A stretch of DNA of 64,000 bases from Campylobacter showae (GTDB lineage Bacteria > Campylobacterota > Campylobacteria > Campylobacterales > Campylobacteraceae): contig NZ_CP012544.1 of assembly GCF_004803815.1 (NCBI RefSeq), forward strand, positions 1,984,001-2,048,000, given 5' to 3'. Position numbers and translations under genes: made by a program. The first letter of the stretch is position 1. Each line of letters begins with the position of its first letter. Of the stretch, positions 27,716 to 37,926 are shown in pieces. The notes under the pieces are model-generated. The model saw only the letters and a list, made by a program, of their open reading frames with translations, was not told the origin of the DNA and made no database searches.

Positions 27716-28072
27716 TTATTCTTTGATTAGCTCGATATAAGCCATCTCAGCAGCATCGCCTCGGCGAACGCGAGTCTTAACGATGCGCGTATATCCGCCG
27801 TTTTTGCCTACGAATTTTGGAGCAAGCTCAGTTACTAGTTTATTCGTAGTTTCTTTATCTTGCAAGCTGGCAAAAACTGCTCTGTGAGCGTTGCTGTCGC
27901 CTTTTTTAGCTCTAGTGATTAGCTTTTCGATATAGCTTCTCAACTCTTTTGCCTTAGGCAAGGTCGTCTCTATCTTTTCGCTTTTGATGATAGCGATAGC
28001 TAAATTTTTAAGTAGAGCCGAACGGTGAGCCGACGTCCTACCTAGTTTTCTGTATCCGTGACCGTGTCTCAT
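27716..28072 (-). CDS. rplQ: 50S ribosomal protein L17
   Basis: 118 residues beginning [17 protein letters not shown], the L17 signature. It is the last gene of the long S10-spc-alpha transcription unit, 11 bases after rpoA and directly in front of the UUCG terminator. Confidence 0.98.
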   Translation of the reverse strand: MRHGHGYRKLGRTSAHRSALLKNLAIAIIKSEKIETTLPKAKELRSYIEKLITRAKKGDSNAHRAVFASLQDKETTNKLVTELAPKFVGKNGGYTRIVKTRVRRGDAAEMAYIELIKE

Positions 28073-28083
28073 TTATCTTCCTT

Positions 28084-29097
28084 TTACTCTTTTGCACTCA
28101 TTTGTGATTTTAGGTCGGCGATTTTTTTCTTGAGTTGCTCTTTGCCGCCGCCTAGGTCGCCGCCGACCGGATATCCGATCTCTTGCATAACGGCTTTGAT
28201 CTCGTCGAGAGATTTTTTGCCTAAATTTTTAAGCTCTTTTAGCTCGTTTTCATCCATCAAAGCAAGCTCGCCGATAAATCTAATCTCGGCTTTATCAAGG
28301 CAGTTAAAGCTTCTAGCGCTCAAATTTAGCTCTTCTACGCTTTGAAGTAGTTTCGCATGCTCGCTGCCTGAAGTTTGAGCGTTTAAGCCTGCAGAAACGT
28401 CGATATTTAAAACGCCTTTAAACACCGACATCTGCTGATACATCGCCTCGATCGCATGTTTAAACGCCTCGATCGCGCCCACTTGTCCATCCGTCGTAAC
28501 CGTGAAAATAATCTTCTCGTAGTCAGGGTTATCCTCGACTAGAACGTTTACTAGCTCATAAACGGCTTTTTTAACAGGCGTAAAGAAAGCGTCGAGGGCT
28601 ATATAACCCTCTTCGGTATTGTCTCTTATCTCTTCGCTTGGGACGTATCCGATACCTTTTTGGATGATTACGGAAAATTTAAGCTCCGCGTCCTCGTTTA
28701 TGGTCGCAAGATAGGCGTCCAGATTTACGATATCTACGACATCGCTTTTTAGATCACCGGCTTTTATCTCTTTTGGACCTTTAAACGAATACTCGACCAC
28801 CTCGCGCTCAGACTCGTTTTTTAGCTTAAAGCGGATGTTTTTTAAATTTATAATAAACTGCGCTACGTCCTCGAGCATGCCTCTCATCGAATCAAATTCG
28901 TGAGATACGCCCTCTATCTTGACGCCCGTAGCCGCAAATCCAACCGTGCTGCTATATAAAAGTCGTCTTAGCGGATGAGCCAAAGTGACCGCATAGCCCG
29001 TCTCAAACGGATAAGCGGTTATTCTGGCGACATTCTCGCTTATACTCTCTACTGAAATTTCGGTAGGCATATAAGCTGATGTGGTAATTTTTCTCAT
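28084..29097 (-). CDS. rpoA: RNA polymerase alpha subunit
   Basis: 337 residues with the N-terminal assembly domain ([29 protein letters not shown]) and a C-terminal helix-hairpin-helix domain ([22 protein letters not shown]) that contacts UP elements and regulators. It lies 14 bases after rpsD and 11 before rplQ. Confidence 0.98.
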   Translation of the reverse strand: MRKITTSAYMPTEISVESISENVARITAYPFETGYAVTLAHPLRRLLYSSTVGFAATGVKIEGVSHEFDSMRGMLEDVAQFIINLKNIRFKLKNESEREVVEYSFKGPKEIKAGDLKSDVVDIVNLDAYLATINEDAELKFSVIIQKGIGYVPSEEIRDNTEEGYIALDAFFTPVKKAVYELVNVLVEDNPDYEKIIFTVTTDGQVGAIEAFKHAIEAMYQQMSVFKGVLNIDVSAGLNAQTSGSEHAKLLQSVEELNLSARSFNCLDKAEIRFIGELALMDENELKELKNLGKKSLDEIKAVMQEIGYPVGGDLGGGKEQLKKKIADLKSQMSAKE

Positions 29098-29111
29098 CGT
29101 TATACCCCTTA

Positions 29112-29738
29112 TTATTTCGAATAAAGCTCTACTATGAATCTTTCCTCGACAGGAATGACGACTTCTTCCCTTTCCGGAGTTCTTGTGAAAATTCCGAATT
29201 TTTTATCTTTTTCGACGTCGACCCAAGCTACGATGCCGGTTTGCGCCGTAAGATCGATCGCGCGAACGATTTGCGGATTGTTTTTAGATTTTTCGATAAC
29301 CTCTACTTTAGCGCCTGCTTGAACTCTGTAAGAAGGAATATCTACTCTCTTACCGTTTACTAAAATATGTCCGTGAGTAACTAACTGACGAGCGAAGCGG
29401 CGAGTCGTCGCAAAGCCCATTCTGTAAACTACGTTATCTAATCTTTGTTCTAAAAGCTGTACCAAAAGCGCACCGGTATTTCCCTCGCGGCGAGCGGCCT
29501 CTTGGAATAAGCGGCGGAATTGCTTCTCGCTAATACCGTACATAAATTTAGCTTTTTGTTTTTCTCGAAGCTGCAAGCCGTATTCGCTTATCTTGCTTCT
29601 TCTTTGTCCGTGTTGTCCCGGAGCGTAAGGCCTTTTGTCAAGCGCGCTCTTACCTGCTAAGCGACGCTCGCCCTTTAGCGCCAAACTAACGCCGAGTCTT
29701 CTTTCTAATTTTTCAACGGGTCCTCTATATCTAGCCAT
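29112..29738 (-). CDS. rpsD: 30S ribosomal protein S4
   Basis: 208 residues beginning [19 protein letters not shown], with an S4 RNA-binding domain near residues 95-160. The N-terminal cysteines of the zinc form are absent, so it is the zinc-independent type. The gene is part of the alpha segment, 22 bases after rpsK. Confidence 0.98.
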   Translation of the reverse strand: MARYRGPVEKLERRLGVSLALKGERRLAGKSALDKRPYAPGQHGQRRSKISEYGLQLREKQKAKFMYGISEKQFRRLFQEAARREGNTGALLVQLLEQRLDNVVYRMGFATTRRFARQLVTHGHILVNGKRVDIPSYRVQAGAKVEVIEKSKNNPQIVRAIDLTAQTGIVAWVDVEKDKKFGIFTRTPEREEVVIPVEERFIVELYSK

Positions 29739-29760
29739 AATAATTCTCCTAAATTTCTAA

Positions 29761-30153
29761 TTATACGCGGCGGCGTTTCGGCGGTCTGCAACCATTATGC
29801 GGAAGCGGAGTTATATCTTTTAAAAATGTTACTTTTATACCCTCTACCGCGCCTACGCTCTTGACTGCGGTCTCTCTACCGCTGCCAGGACCTTGTACTT
29901 TGATACCTACTTCTTTTATACCGTGCTCTTTTGCTTTAGTTAGAGCGTCTTCTACCGCTTGTTGAGCTGCATAAGGAGTTGATTTTTTACTTCCTTTAAA
30001 GCCTAGTCCGCCAGCACTGCTCCAAGCGATAGCATTTCCCATCTCATCGGTAACCGTTACCATAGTGTTGTTAAAAGTCGCGCTTATATAAACGATACCT
30101 TTAGCAATACTTTTTCTTACAATTTTCTTTTTAACTACTTTTCTTTTTGCCAT
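29761..30153 (-). CDS. rpsK: 30S ribosomal protein S11
   Basis: 130 residues with the typical [21 protein letters not shown] and the C-terminal [13 protein letters not shown]. It lies nine bases after rpsM. Confidence 0.98.
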   Translation of the reverse strand: MAKRKVVKKKIVRKSIAKGIVYISATFNNTMVTVTDEMGNAIAWSSAGGLGFKGSKKSTPYAAQQAVEDALTKAKEHGIKEVGIKVQGPGSGRETAVKSVGAVEGIKVTFLKDITPLPHNGCRPPKRRRV

Positions 30154-30162
30154 CGCTTATCC

Positions 30163-30531
30163 TTATTTCGTCGCAGCGCCGACTGTTTTGCGCTTGCCTT
30201 TTCTAGTTCTAGCGTTTGTTTTAGTTTTTTGACCGCGCACCGGAAGACCTTTTCTGTGTCTTAGACCGCGGTAGCTTCCTAGGTCCATAAGAGCCTTGAT
30301 ATCCATAGCGACGCTTTTTCTAAGATCGCCTTCCACCACATGGTTCTCTTGGATCTCTTTGCGGATAGCCGCAGCTTCGTCTTCGGTTAGATCGTTTACT
30401 CTTTTATCGTAAGAAATTTTGGTAGCATCCAAAATTTGACGAGATTTGTGAAGACCGATACCGTAAATATAGGTCAAACCGTATTCAATTCTCTTTTTCT
30501 TTGGTAAATCCACACCTGCGATACGTGCCAT
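30163..30531 (-). CDS. rpsM: 30S ribosomal protein S13
   Basis: 122 residues beginning [26 protein letters not shown], with a basic tail ending in [11 protein letters not shown]. It lies three bases after rpmJ. Confidence 0.98.
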   Translation of the reverse strand: MARIAGVDLPKKKRIEYGLTYIYGIGLHKSRQILDATKISYDKRVNDLTEDEAAAIRKEIQENHVVEGDLRKSVAMDIKALMDLGSYRGLRHRKGLPVRGQKTKTNARTRKGKRKTVGAATK

Positions 30532-30534
30532 GCT

Positions 30535-30648
30535 TTATCCTTGTCTTTGTTTATGTTTTGGATTTTCGCAGATTATGCGAACTACGCCTTGGCGCTTGAC
30601 AATTTTGCACTTGTCACACATCTTCTTTACAGAAGGACGAACTTTCAT
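30535..30648 (-). CDS. rpmJ: 50S ribosomal protein L36
   Basis: A 37-residue protein read from the ATG at 30648: [20 protein letters not shown] through to KHKQRQG. The zinc ligands Cys11, Cys14, Cys27 and His32 are all present. It lies between infA (156 bases upstream) and rpsM (three bases downstream). An AGGAG-like binding site (GGAGACTAGA) precedes the ATG. Confidence 0.97.
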   Translation of the reverse strand: MKVRPSVKKMCDKCKIVKRQGVVRIICENPKHKQRQG

Positions 30649-30804
30649 TCTAGTCTCCTAAAAATTTATTCCACTTTTAGGCTGCATCAGGTTTAACGAA
30701 ATTTTAAACCAACTATTTTCAAAACAAGTGGTGGGCTTTGAAAACAATTCTTCATACAGCAATTTGTCGCAAAGGGCTGAGTATAGCCAAATTTAGCTTT
30801 TAAT

Positions 30805-31023
30805 TTACTTATGTCGGTAAATTATCCTACCCTTATCCAGACTGTAAGGCGTTAGTTCCACCTTTACGCGGTCTCCAGGCATTATTTTTATGTAATGCAT
30901 CCTCATCTTGCCCGCAATATGACACAAAATCACGTGTTTGTTGTCGAGCTCGACCTTAAACGTCGCGTTTGGCAGCGCCTCGATGACGTTGCCGTCGATC
31001 TCTATGACATCGTCTTTTGCCAC
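30805..31023 (-). CDS. infA: Translation initiation factor IF-1 (GTG start)
   Basis: 72 residues, an OB-fold protein with [28 protein letters not shown] near the end. The start codon is GTG, preceded by AAAAAGGAGA. Unusually for this otherwise tight operon it is separated by 125 bases from map and by 156 bases from rpmJ. A 20-base inverted repeat lies on the map side. Confidence 0.97.
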   Translation of the reverse strand: MAKDDVIEIDGNVIEALPNATFKVELDNKHVILCHIAGKMRMHYIKIMPGDRVKVELTPYSLDKGRIIYRHK

Positions 31024-31097
31024 TTATCTCCTTTTTGTTAAATTTACTTTCGCCGCTCGGCGGAAATTTGAAATTAAAATTTTAACTCACCACAAAT

Positions 31098-31151
31098 TAA
31101 AATTTTAAAATTTACAAGTCGCGCGAACGATTTGTAAATTTTAAAATTTTA
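31098..31151 (-). repeat. Perfect 20-bp inverted repeat between map and infA
   Basis: The arm at 31098-31117 (TAAAATTTTAAAATTTACAA) is the exact reverse complement of 31132-31151, with a 14-base loop. It overlaps the map stop codon. It is an AT-only stem apart from one pair, in the middle of the ribosomal operon. It may be an RNA processing, attenuation or partial termination site. Confidence 0.75.
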
Positions 31152-31907
31152 CGCTAGGCTCAAGATCTCCGCACGTCCGTTTACGACTGCCATGCAGTGC
31201 TCATAGTGGCTGGTTCTTAGCCCGTCTTTGCTAGTTACTTTCCATTTGTCGTGACCGATCACAGGGGTGCCATCTTTTTGACAGATCATCGGCTCCACGC
31301 AAAATACCATTCCGTTTTTGATTTTCGGTCCCGATTTTGGACTACCGCCCTCTAAATAATTTAAAATTTGCGGATCTTCGTGCGGTCGTCTACCGATGCC
31401 GTGACCGCAAAATCCCGTTAGCGGAACGAATCCGCGAGCTCTTATAAATTTCTCGATTTCAAAACTAAGCTCTTTAAAGTGCATTCCCGCTTTTACGGTA
31501 TCTATCGCAAAATATAACGCATCTTTAGCGCAAGCGATTAGTTTTTCGTCTTCGCGCGAAATTTGACCTACGCCCCAGGTCCTAGCCGAGTCGCCGAAAT
31601 ATCCGTTCAAATTTGAGCCGATATCGACACTTACGATGTCGCCTTCTTGCAGTTTGTATTCGTTCGGGATGCCGTGGATGACTACTTCGTTTACGCTGAT
31701 ACAAGCGGCGTTTGGAAAGCCGTAAAGCCCCTTAAATGCCGGCTTTGCGCCTGCAGCCCTTATCATATCCTCGCAAATTTTATCTATTTCGAGCAGCGAA
31801 ATGCCGGGCTTGATCACGCTTTCTACGTAGTCGAGGGTTTGAGCGACGATTTTATTCGCCGCTCGCATCTTCTCTATGTCGTTTGGCTGCATAATAGTTA
31901 TAGCCAT
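31149..31907 (-). CDS. map: Methionine aminopeptidase type I
   Basis: Removes the N-terminal methionine of new proteins. 252 residues with the metal-ligand segments VSVDIGSNLNGYFGDSART (two Asp), GHGIGRRPHEDP (His) and the late FCVEPMI (Glu). The start overlaps the secY stop by one base (TAATG). Confidence 0.96.
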   Translation of the reverse strand: MAITIMQPNDIEKMRAANKIVAQTLDYVESVIKPGISLLEIDKICEDMIRAAGAKPAFKGLYGFPNAACISVNEVVIHGIPNEYKLQEGDIVSVDIGSNLNGYFGDSARTWGVGQISREDEKLIACAKDALYFAIDTVKAGMHFKELSFEIEKFIRARGFVPLTGFCGHGIGRRPHEDPQILNYLEGGSPKSGPKIKNGMVFCVEPMICQKDGTPVIGHDKWKVTSKDGLRTSHYEHCMAVVNGRAEILSLA

Positions 31908-33169
31908 TACAAGCCTACCGCACTTAGAGTTTGATATTTATTCATATAAATTTGAGCTTCTATCCTTCGCATCGTATCAAGCGCGACAGAAACTACGATT
32001 AGTACCGACGTACCGCCGAAATAAAACGGAACGCCCATAAATTTAACAAGCACCCAAGGCAGCGTCGAGATAAGTCCGAGATAAATCGCGCCGCTAAAAG
32101 TTAGCCTTGATGCGACTTCGTTTAGATAGCCTGCAGTGCCCTCGCCCGGTCTAATACCCGGGATAAATCCGCCCTGTCTTTTTAAATTTTCGCTGATATC
32201 TTTTGCGTTAAACGCGATCGAAGCGTAAAAATATGCAAAAAATACAACCAGCAAGAATGTTAAAAAGTTAAAAAAATAGCTATTTGGATTTAAAAAATCG
32301 TGAATAGCTTGGATGTAAGGATTTGTGCTGGCCTGCAAAATGGTGCTTGGGAACATCAAAATCGCACTGGCGAAAATCGGAGGAATAACGCCGCTTAAAT
32401 TTACCTTAATAGGTATATAGTTCATGATGCGTTTGTTTTGATTTTCCATCACTACCTTACGCGAATAGCTCACCGGTACGCGTCTCTCGCCCATCTCGAC
32501 GTAGATAACTACGCCTACCGTGACCAAGATAACAAGCAAAATTCCGATAACCACGAGGAAGTTCATCTCGCCCGTATTTACCAAATTTACCGTTCCGCCG
32601 ATGGCTGAAGGTATGCCGCTAACGATACCAGCGAAGATAATAAGGCTGATGCCGTTGCCGATACCGCGCTGCGTGATCTGCTCGCCTATCCACATCAAAA
32701 GCATAGTTCCCGTTAACATCGAAGCTGCCGCAATCGCGATAAATAAATTCATATCTATCATTATCGCGTCCTCTCCGCCTCTACCGTGAAGGCTCTGAAG
32801 CCCCATACTAACGCCCACTGCTTGAACAAGCGTGATGCCGATAGTGGCATAGCGGATGATCTGCATATATTTTTGCATGCCGTCGCGGTCTTTTTTCATC
32901 TTGCCCAAATTTGGGAAAGTAGCCGCTAAAAGCTCCATAATAATCGATGCTGTGATGTATGGCATAATGCCTAGAGAGATGATGCTGAGGCGCTCTGCGG
33001 CCTTACCGCTGAACATATTAAATAGTCCAAGCGCATTTGAGGAATTCGAATCGAAAAACTCTTTAATAACATTGACGTTTACGCCAGGAACCGGCACGTA
33101 TGCCAGTATCCTGTAAGCAAATAAAAATGCCAACGTGATTAAAATCTTGTTGGTCAATGTCTTATTCAT
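31907..33169 (-). CDS. secY: Protein translocase subunit SecY
   Basis: Channel-forming subunit of the Sec translocon. 420 residues with ten predicted membrane segments and the typical sequences YRILAYVPVPGVN, LGIMPYITASIIMELL and the C5-loop region GQRGIGN-like ITQRGIGNGISLIIFAGI. It shares one base with rplO and one with map. The partner SecG is encoded at 3801. Confidence 0.98.
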   Translation of the reverse strand: MNKTLTNKILITLAFLFAYRILAYVPVPGVNVNVIKEFFDSNSSNALGLFNMFSGKAAERLSIISLGIMPYITASIIMELLAATFPNLGKMKKDRDGMQKYMQIIRYATIGITLVQAVGVSMGLQSLHGRGGEDAIMIDMNLFIAIAAASMLTGTMLLMWIGEQITQRGIGNGISLIIFAGIVSGIPSAIGGTVNLVNTGEMNFLVVIGILLVILVTVGVVIYVEMGERRVPVSYSRKVVMENQNKRIMNYIPIKVNLSGVIPPIFASAILMFPSTILQASTNPYIQAIHDFLNPNSYFFNFLTFLLVVFFAYFYASIAFNAKDISENLKRQGGFIPGIRPGEGTAGYLNEVASRLTFSGAIYLGLISTLPWVLVKFMGVPFYFGGTSVLIVVSVALDTMRRIEAQIYMNKYQTLSAVGL

Positions 33170-33570
33170 TACGCACGTCCGCTAACGGTTACGTTCTCGT
33201 CTTTGATTTTCGAAGCCAAATCTTTCGCGCTCACTCCGATCAATTTGATTTTCTTGACGCTGCTTGAAATTTTATGTACGGTAGCGATAGTAGCGATAGT
33301 GATCTCGCTTAGCTCTTTTACCGCAACGATTTTTTCTACGTTGATTACGTAAGGTTTCTCAAATTTAGAAGCGAAGCCTACTTTTGGAAGGCGTCTTTGA
33401 AGCGGTTGCTGACCACCCTCGAAGCCTCTTTTCTCGTTGTAGCCTTTTCTAGCTCTTTGACCTTTGTGTCCTTTGCCCGCGGTTTTACCTTGACCGCTAC
33501 CTTGACCGCGACCTAGTCTTTTGATTTGTCTAGTCGAGCCCTCGGCAGGTTTTAAATTTTCTAGTCCCAT
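33169..33570 (-). CDS. rplO: 50S ribosomal protein L15
   Basis: 133 residues with the Gly/Arg/Lys-rich N-terminal half ([18 protein letters not shown]). It lies directly after rpsE. rpmD (L30), which sits between these genes in many bacteria, is missing, as in other campylobacters. Confidence 0.98.
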   Translation of the reverse strand: MGLENLKPAEGSTRQIKRLGRGQGSGQGKTAGKGHKGQRARKGYNEKRGFEGGQQPLQRRLPKVGFASKFEKPYVINVEKIVAVKELSEITIATIATVHKISSSVKKIKLIGVSAKDLASKIKDENVTVSGRA

Positions 33571-33579
33571 ATCTTCTCC

Positions 33580-34023
33580 TTAGCCTTTAAGCATGCTTAG
33601 CGCTTTTAAAGTAGCGCGAACGACGTTTGCCGAGTTGTTTGAGCCAAGCGATTTTGTTAGGATGTCCTTGATGCCCGCAAGCTCTAGAATAGGACGAGCG
33701 CTACCGCCCGCGATCACGCCCGTACCTTCGCTAGCAGGGCGAAGTAAAACGCGGCTAGCGTTAAATTTAACCTCTACGTCGTGAGGTATAGTCGAGCCTT
33801 TTCTTTTTACCTCGATGATGTTTTTAAACGCGTCGTCTACGGCTTTTCTCATAGCGTCCGGCACCTCTTTTGCTTTACCGAAGCCAAAGCCCACTAGGCC
33901 GTTTCTGTTTCCTACTACGACAAGAGCCGTAAATCTAAATCTACGACCGCCCTTTACGACCTTTGTAACGCGGCCGATATCAACCATTACTTCTTCGAAT
34001 TCTTCTCTGTTATATTTTTCCAT
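33580..34023 (-). CDS. rpsE: 30S ribosomal protein S5
   Basis: 147 residues with a double-stranded RNA-binding fold: [20 protein letters not shown] at the start and [19 protein letters not shown] at the end. It lies nine bases before rplO and 11 after rplR. Confidence 0.98.
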   Translation of the reverse strand: MEKYNREEFEEVMVDIGRVTKVVKGGRRFRFTALVVVGNRNGLVGFGFGKAKEVPDAMRKAVDDAFKNIIEVKRKGSTIPHDVEVKFNASRVLLRPASEGTGVIAGGSARPILELAGIKDILTKSLGSNNSANVVRATLKALSMLKG

Positions 34024-34034
34024 AGCGATTTTCC

Positions 34035-34391
34035 TTATAGTTTGATACCGTTTTCACGTAATGCGTCCGCAAAAGCCGCTATAACACCGTGATACAAATA
34101 GCCGTTTCTGTCGAATAATGCCGTTTCAATTTTTTTAGCTTTTAGAGTTTTTGCAAATTCTTTAGCCAAAGTTACGGCGCCTTCTTTGTTTGCTTTTACG
34201 CCTAGTTTTCTGCCGTCGGCTGCCGCTATAGTTACGGCTGCTACGTCGTCGATAGCTTGGACGTAAAGAGTTCTGTTTGATTTGAAGATAGAAATTCTAG
34301 GCAATACCGCAGTGCCGGAAATTTTGGCTCTGATTCTTCTTTTTCTCTTGATTCTAAGAGCGAGTTTTCTTTTTAATACATTTGCTGTCAT
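34035..34391 (-). CDS. rplR: 50S ribosomal protein L18
   Basis: 118 residues with the typical basic N-terminus ([20 protein letters not shown]) and the ending [20 protein letters not shown]. It binds 5S rRNA. It lies ten bases after rplF. Confidence 0.98.
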   Translation of the reverse strand: MTANVLKRKLALRIKRKRRIRAKISGTAVLPRISIFKSNRTLYVQAIDDVAAVTIAAADGRKLGVKANKEGAVTLAKEFAKTLKAKKIETALFDRNGYLYHGVIAAFADALRENGIKL

Positions 34392-34401
34392 TATCTATCC
34401 C

Positions 34402-34938
34402 TTACTTCTTAGATGTCTTACCGGCTTTGCGGATGATGCGCTCTTCTACGTATTTAACGCCTTTGCCCTTATACGGTTCAGGCGGTCTGTACGCTCTGAC
34501 TTGAGCTGCGATCTGGCCTACCACTTGCTTATCGTCGCCTTTGATAGTTATGATGTTTTTCTCTACGCTGATTTCAACGCCTTTTGGCACTTCGTGATTT
34601 ATCGGGTGAGAAAATCCTAAAGTAAGCTCAAGTACCTGGCCTTTAGCTGCGGCTTTGTAACCGACGCCGTTGATCTCAAGCTGGCGAACAAAACCTTTTG
34701 TAATGCCGATGACGATATTGTTTGCAAGCGCTCTATAGGTGCCCCAGTAGGCTCTATCTTGTCTCTCGTCGCTCTTTGGAGAAAATACTATGTGAGCATC
34801 TTCGACTTTAACGTCTACGTGCCCTTTTGTGTCAAGCTCTTTTGAATGAGCGCCTTTTTTAAATTTAAGGACGTTGCCTTCTACGCTGACCTCTACTCCG
34901 CTTGGAATAGCTATCGGCTGTTTTCCTATACGTGACAT
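34402..34938 (-). CDS. rplF: 50S ribosomal protein L6
   Basis: 178 residues beginning [20 protein letters not shown], with the C-terminal [22 protein letters not shown]. Upstream is an unusual 382-base gap that separates it from rpsH. An AAAAGGAAAAAA binding site is present. Confidence 0.98.
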   Translation of the reverse strand: MSRIGKQPIAIPSGVEVSVEGNVLKFKKGAHSKELDTKGHVDVKVEDAHIVFSPKSDERQDRAYWGTYRALANNIVIGITKGFVRQLEINGVGYKAAAKGQVLELTLGFSHPINHEVPKGVEISVEKNIITIKGDDKQVVGQIAAQVRAYRPPEPYKGKGVKYVEERIIRKAGKTSKK

Positions 34939-35320
34939 TTTTTTCCTTTTTACTTGTCTAGGGTATGTCTACTTTTACGAATGGATACCGCAATACCATA
35001 AAAATAGAAATGAATCGAAGCGATAAAAACCGCTTCAAACACTTTAATTTTCTCGTCAAATTTGACTTGCTTTATTGGATCTACTTCCTAAAATTTGCCG
35101 TCAAATTTGACATAGTCGTTTTTAAATTTAGCTTTCGCAAATTTGGATAAATTTGCATGTCGAGCTAAATTCGGGAAGCTTTTTAAATTTGAGCTTCCGT
35201 TTTAAATTTTATAAATTTGACGGCGAAAATTTTTCGTAAATTTTATAAACTACAAAAAGATGCCTAGTCAAATTTCATTTCAAAGTAATCTAAAACGCTA
35301 CCACGTAGCGTTTTAGACAA
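34939..35320. other. 382-base gap inside the spc segment, AAATTT-rich
   Basis: Between rpsH and rplF, which are normally within about ten bases of one another. It holds about ten AAATTT words and several TCAAATTTGA copies, a hairpin right after rpsH (35290-35316), and no convincing coding region. The sequence resembles the intergenic filler elsewhere in the window. Confidence 0.6.
35290..35316 (-). terminator. Hairpin after rpsH (possible attenuator)
   Basis: A perfect 11-base stem, CTAAAACGCTA (35290-35300) with TAGCGTTTTAG (35306-35316), and a five-base loop. It lies five bases after the rpsH stop. There is no long T run after it on the minus strand, so full termination is doubtful. It may reduce read-through or protect the upstream mRNA end. 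Confidence 0.55.
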
Positions 35321-35716
35321 TTACCACACAGAGCAGAGGATTTCCCCGCCTACGCCAGCTTTGTGAGCGTCTTCGTTGTTTAAAACGCCCTTGCTGGTGC
35401 TAACGATGATCGTTCCGTAGCCGTTTTTAAATCTCTTGATCTCGTCTTTTCCCTTATAAACGCGGCGGCCTGGGCTTGATACGCGCTTAAGCTCGTTAAT
35501 CACGCTTCTGCCGTGCTCGTCGTATTTTAGAACTACGTTTATAAATTTCTTTTTATCTTCTTCTACGACGTTGTAGCTCTCGATATAGCCTTTAGCCGCA
35601 AGGATAGATAAAGTAGCCTCGACGACGTTTGAATGAAGAAGCTTCGTAGTCTCGAGTCTTCTCATTGCGGCGTTTCTAATGCGAGTTAGTCCGTCTGAAA
35701 TTAAGTCGTTTAACAT
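35321..35716 (-). CDS. rpsH: 30S ribosomal protein S8
   Basis: 131 residues, ending with [22 protein letters not shown] and EILCSVW, the S8 signature. It lies nine bases after rpsN. It is followed by the hairpin and the anomalous gap. Confidence 0.98.
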   Translation of the reverse strand: MLNDLISDGLTRIRNAAMRRLETTKLLHSNVVEATLSILAAKGYIESYNVVEEDKKKFINVVLKYDEHGRSVINELKRVSSPGRRVYKGKDEIKRFKNGYGTIIVSTSKGVLNNEDAHKAGVGGEILCSVW

Positions 35717-35725
35717 TTCTCTTCC

Positions 35726-35911
35726 TTACCAGCTTGCTTTTTTTAGACCCGGGATTAGTCCCTCGTTAGCCATTTTTCTTAGGCATACGCGGCAAATTCC
35801 AAAATCTTTATAAACCGAATGCGGACGTCCGCAAATTTGGCATCTCGTATAGCCGCGAACCGCAAATTTAGGCTTTCTGGCAGCCTTTGCTATCATTGAT
35901 TTTTTCGCCAT
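35726..35911 (-). CDS. rpsN: 30S ribosomal protein S14, zinc-binding type
   Basis: 61 residues from the ATG at 35911, one base after the rplE stop. CQICGRPH and CRVCLRKM give the four-cysteine zinc site of the short S14 type. A longer frame would begin inside rplE. Confidence 0.97.
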   Translation of the reverse strand: MAKKSMIAKAARKPKFAVRGYTRCQICGRPHSVYKDFGICRVCLRKMANEGLIPGLKKASW

Positions 35912-35912
35912 A

Positions 35913-36458
35913 TTACTTTCCTTTCGCAAACGGCAAACCAAATAGCTCAAGCAATTTGAATGCCTCTTTGTCGCTGTTTGTTGTCGTGACTATAACTATA
36001 TTCATACCGTGAGTGCGTAAAATCTTATCATACTCAACCTCTGGGAACATTAGCTGCTCGTTAAGACCGAAGTTGTAGTTTCCGCGTCCATCAAAACCGT
36101 CTTTTGGAAGGCCTCTAAAGTCCTTAACTCTAGGTAGCGCGATAGAGATTAGTTTGTCTAAAAACGCAAACATATTCTCTTTTCTAAGCGTTACTTTTAC
36201 GCCGACAGGGAAACCCTCGCGCACTTTAAAGCCAGCAACCGATTTTTTAGCGTCGGTAACAACAGCTTTTTGTCCGGCGATTAGCGAAATAGTATCGGCG
36301 ATGTTTTGAAGTTGCTTTTGATCTTTAGCAGATTCGCCAGCGCCTACGCTTATGACGATCTTTTCGATCGCAGGGATTAGCATAGGATTTTTGATGTCGA
36401 ATTCTTTAGCCAAAGCAGGCTTTACGACCTCGTTATATTTAGCTTTTAATCTATTCAT
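35913..36458 (-). CDS. rplE: 50S ribosomal protein L5
   Basis: 181 residues, beginning [20 protein letters not shown], with [20 protein letters not shown]. It contacts 5S rRNA and the P-site tRNA. It lies two bases after rplX. Confidence 0.98.
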   Translation of the reverse strand: MNRLKAKYNEVVKPALAKEFDIKNPMLIPAIEKIVISVGAGESAKDQKQLQNIADTISLIAGQKAVVTDAKKSVAGFKVREGFPVGVKVTLRKENMFAFLDKLISIALPRVKDFRGLPKDGFDGRGNYNFGLNEQLMFPEVEYDKILRTHGMNIVIVTTTNSDKEAFKLLELFGLPFAKGK

Positions 36459-36460
36459 TT

Positions 36461-36697
36461 TCAGCCCTCAACTTTTGCAACGTTTGAGATATCAATAGGC
36501 ATCTCTTTATTGATAAAGCCGCCGTTTGGGGTCTTTTCGCTAGGTTTTATAGCTTTTTTAGCTACCTTGCAGCCCTCGACTATGACTTGTCCTTTTTTGG
36601 CTAGGACGGATAAAATTTTACCTGTTTTACCTTTGTCGTCGCCTGCGATGATCTTAACGGTATCGCCTTTTTTTACTTTAAATTTAACGTTAGCCAT
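36461..36697 (-). CDS. rplX: 50S ribosomal protein L24
   Basis: 78 residues with the KOW motif [20 protein letters not shown]. It is short compared with the E. coli protein (104 residues) but typical for this class. It overlaps rplN by one base. Confidence 0.97.
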   Translation of the reverse strand: MANVKFKVKKGDTVKIIAGDDKGKTGKILSVLAKKGQVIVEGCKVAKKAIKPSEKTPNGGFINKEMPIDISNVAKVEG

Positions 36698-37065
36698 TAT
36701 AACACCTCCGGAGCAAGCGAAACGATTTTCATAAAGTTAGCGTATCTAACCTCACGGCCGACCGGTCCAAAGATACGAGTACCGATAGGCTCGCGTTTGT
36801 TATCTAGGATGACAGCTGCGTTTTCGTCGAAGCGGATTAGCGAACCGTTATCTCTTTGAACCTCTTTTTTAGTTCTAACGACGACCGCTTTTACCACTTG
36901 GCCTTTTTTGATCTTACCGTTTGGAAGCGCCTTTTTGACCGAGCATATGATAACGTCGCCAAGCGTCGCGTATCTTCTCTTGCTGCCGCCCAAAACTTTA
37001 ATACACATTAGCTCTTTCGCGCCGCTATTGTCGGCGACCGTAAGCCTCGTAAAAGATTGTATCAT
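36697..37065 (-). CDS. rplN: 50S ribosomal protein L14
   Basis: 122 residues beginning [20 protein letters not shown], with the conserved end [23 protein letters not shown]. It shares one base with both neighbours. Confidence 0.98.
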   Translation of the reverse strand: MIQSFTRLTVADNSGAKELMCIKVLGGSKRRYATLGDVIICSVKKALPNGKIKKGQVVKAVVVRTKKEVQRDNGSLIRFDENAAVILDNKREPIGTRIFGPVGREVRYANFMKIVSLAPEVL

Positions 37066-37316
37066 TACTCAACCCCCGTCGCTAAAATAGTCTTTAAGCG
37101 GAAAGATTTTCTCGCGCTTAGCGGTCTGCATTCGATAGCTACGACCGTATCGCCCGCTTTTGTCTCGTTCTTTTCGTCGTGAATCATATATTTTTTAAAG
37201 CGTTTTACGAATTTGCGGTATCTTGGGTGCATAACGCGCCTCTCAACCAAAATCGTAGCCGTCTTATCGCCGGCCTTTTGTAAAACGACACCTTGAATTT
37301 CTCTTTTTAATGCCAT
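37065..37316 (-). CDS. rpsQ: 30S ribosomal protein S17
   Basis: 83 residues with [19 protein letters not shown] and the conserved [15 protein letters not shown]-fold protein that binds 16S rRNA early. It lies ten bases after rpmC. Confidence 0.98.
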   Translation of the reverse strand: MALKREIQGVVLQKAGDKTATILVERRVMHPRYRKFVKRFKKYMIHDEKNETKAGDTVVAIECRPLSARKSFRLKTILATGVE

Positions 37317-37326
37317 TTCTCACCCC

Positions 37327-37512
37327 TTACTTTGAAGCGCTAATTGCAGTGTTGATTTGCGCTATTTCCTTGCGGACGGCGCTAATCTCGTTAGGGTTGC
37401 TTAGCTGCATAGTTTTTAGCTTTTGTCTTAAAGTAAATAAAAGCACCTTTTTCTCTTTCAATAACGCGTTAAGTTCTGCAACGCTTTTGTCTTTAATATC
37501 AGTATATTTCAT
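37327..37512 (-). CDS. rpmC: 50S ribosomal protein L29
   Basis: 61 residues from the ATG at 37512 ([15 protein letters not shown]), with GAGAG five bases upstream. A GTG two codons earlier is a less likely start. It overlaps the end of rplP by 14 bases. Confidence 0.96.
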   Translation of the reverse strand: MKYTDIKDKSVAELNALLKEKKVLLFTLRQKLKTMQLSNPNEISAVRKEIAQINTAISASK

Positions 37513-37924
37513 TTTCACTCTCTCGCGTTACGATTTTAGTCTTAAACGGAAGTTTGTGGATCGCTAGGGTTAGAGCTTCACGCGCTAATTCCTCATCTAC
37601 ACCAGCCATTTCGACTATTATACGACCTGGTTTTATGTTCATAACCCACTCTTCGACTCCGGCTTTACCTTTACCCATACGAGTTTGTAGAGGTTTTTTG
37701 GTTAGCGGCTTATCTGGGAAAACTCTGATCCAAGTTTTAGCTTGGCGTTTTACGTGGCGGGTTAGAGCCACACGAGCCGCTTCGATCTGGCGCGAATTTA
37801 CGCGGCCCGCTTCTACAGCTTTGATTCCTATCTCGCCCATAGCAAGATCGGCGCCGCGAGTAGCTTTACCGCGGTTTCTGCCTTTCATCTGTTTGCGAAA
37901 TTTAGTTCGTTTTGGCATCAACAT
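37499..37924 (-). CDS. rplP: 50S ribosomal protein L16
   Basis: 141 residues beginning [20 protein letters not shown], a standard L16. It lies two bases after rpsC. Confidence 0.98.
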   Translation of the reverse strand: MLMPKRTKFRKQMKGRNRGKATRGADLAMGEIGIKAVEAGRVNSRQIEAARVALTRHVKRQAKTWIRVFPDKPLTKKPLQTRMGKGKAGVEEWVMNIKPGRIIVEMAGVDEELAREALTLAIHKLPFKTKIVTRESENEIY

Positions 37925-37926
37925 GA

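Noticed and set aside
33169-33580. Search for rpmD (L30) between rpsE and rplO
   Set aside because: Only nine bases separate the genes. The absence is normal for this group.
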